A stretch of DNA of 6,427 bases from positions 1 through 6,427 of the forward strand of contig JAEZSM010000059.1 of the NCBI GenBank assembly GCA_023421875.1, written 5' to 3'. The position numbers and the translations under genes were made by a program. The DNA is from Spirochaetota bacterium (GTDB lineage Bacteria > Spirochaetota > Spirochaetia > Treponematales > Rectinemataceae). The notes below the pieces were generated by a model, which searched no databases, was not told the DNA's origin, and was given only the letters and a program-made list of their open reading frames with translations. Shown piece by piece: positions 6,285-6,427 of the stretch; position 1 is the stretch's first letter, and every line of letters begins with the position of its first letter.

Positions 6285-6427
6285 ATGCCGGTTTTAATAA
6301 AAATCGCCGCGAGGAACCTCCTCCAACACAGGGCTAAGACCCTGATTATCGGACTTATCCTCATGCTCGGCATGATAATTCTCGTGCTGGGGAATTCCCT
6401 GGTAAAAACCGCCACCGAGGGAATACG
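6285..6427 (+). CDS. FtsX/MacB-type ABC transporter permease (3' end missing)
   Basis: Start of a membrane permease, partner of the ATPase just upstream; only 47 codons are in the window. The N-terminus reads MPVLIKIAARNLLQHRAKT, a short positively charged cytoplasmic segment with the R-N-L-x-x-H pattern common in FtsX/LolC/MacB permeases. One hydrophobic helix follows (about residues 20-41), then a segment beginning NSLVKTATEGI that should enter the periplasmic domain. AAGGGGG at 6272-6278, inside the end of the ATPase gene, is a well-spaced ribosome site. The gap of one base indicates co-translation. Whether this is a LolC/E-like lipoprotein-release protein or an exporter cannot be decided from this piece. 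A later membrane-fusion or second permease gene may follow outside the window. Confidence 0.85.
   Translation, partial: MPVLIKIAARNLLQHRAKTLIIGLILMLGMIILVLGNSLVKTATEGI

Overview
The window carries the downstream part of a phosphate uptake and phosphate-sensing operon, followed after a 308-base gene-free stretch by the start of a second, unrelated ABC transporter operon. All genes are on the + strand. Coding DNA is clearly GC-rich, while part of the intergenic stretch falls to about 9% GC (6 of 70 bases, 5441-5510). Protein style suggests a Gram-negative, probably a spirochaete: an alphaproteobacterial/spirochaetal type of PstA with a large loop after its first membrane segment, a PhoR-like kinase with an extracytoplasmic sensor, and a LolD-like ATPase followed by an FtsX-type permease whose N-terminus recalls spirochaetal relatives. 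The taxonomic guess is from memory of family style and is only moderately secure.

Layout: pstA (5' end missing, 1-1143), pstB (1140-1898, ATGA overlap with pstA), phoU (1914-2573), a phoB-like response regulator (2607-3305) and a phoR-like histidine kinase (3381-5267). The genes are tightly packed (4-base overlap, then gaps of 15, 33 and 75 bases), as expected of one pst-pho transcript whose pstS and pstC probably lie just upstream. PstA with its partner permease forms the inner-membrane channel and PstB drives it with ATP. PhoU is expected to couple transporter state to the kinase. PhoR phosphorylates PhoB at Asp54, which then controls phosphate-starvation genes. A perfect 7-bp hairpin sits between phoB and phoR.

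The stretch 5268-5575 contains no gene but is rich in signals. It has a TTTTCCC/GGGAAAA palindrome with an extra TTCCC arm, a TTTGCAG/CTGCAAA dyad, a 70-base block of almost pure A/T, and then a near-consensus sigma-54 (-24/-12) promoter at 5513-5529. The predicted transcription start lies about 36 bases before the second operon. This resembles the architecture of an enhancer-dependent promoter: distal activator site, bendable spacer, sigma-54 core.

The second operon begins with a complete LolD/MacB-type ATPase (5576-6283). One base later comes an FtsX-like permease (6285 onward) that runs off the right edge. The pst-pho part looks ordinary apart from kinase insertions. The possible sigma-54 control of the second operon is the observation most worth following. 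I see no mobile element, CRISPR array, tRNA or rRNA, and no clear evidence of a wholly new system.
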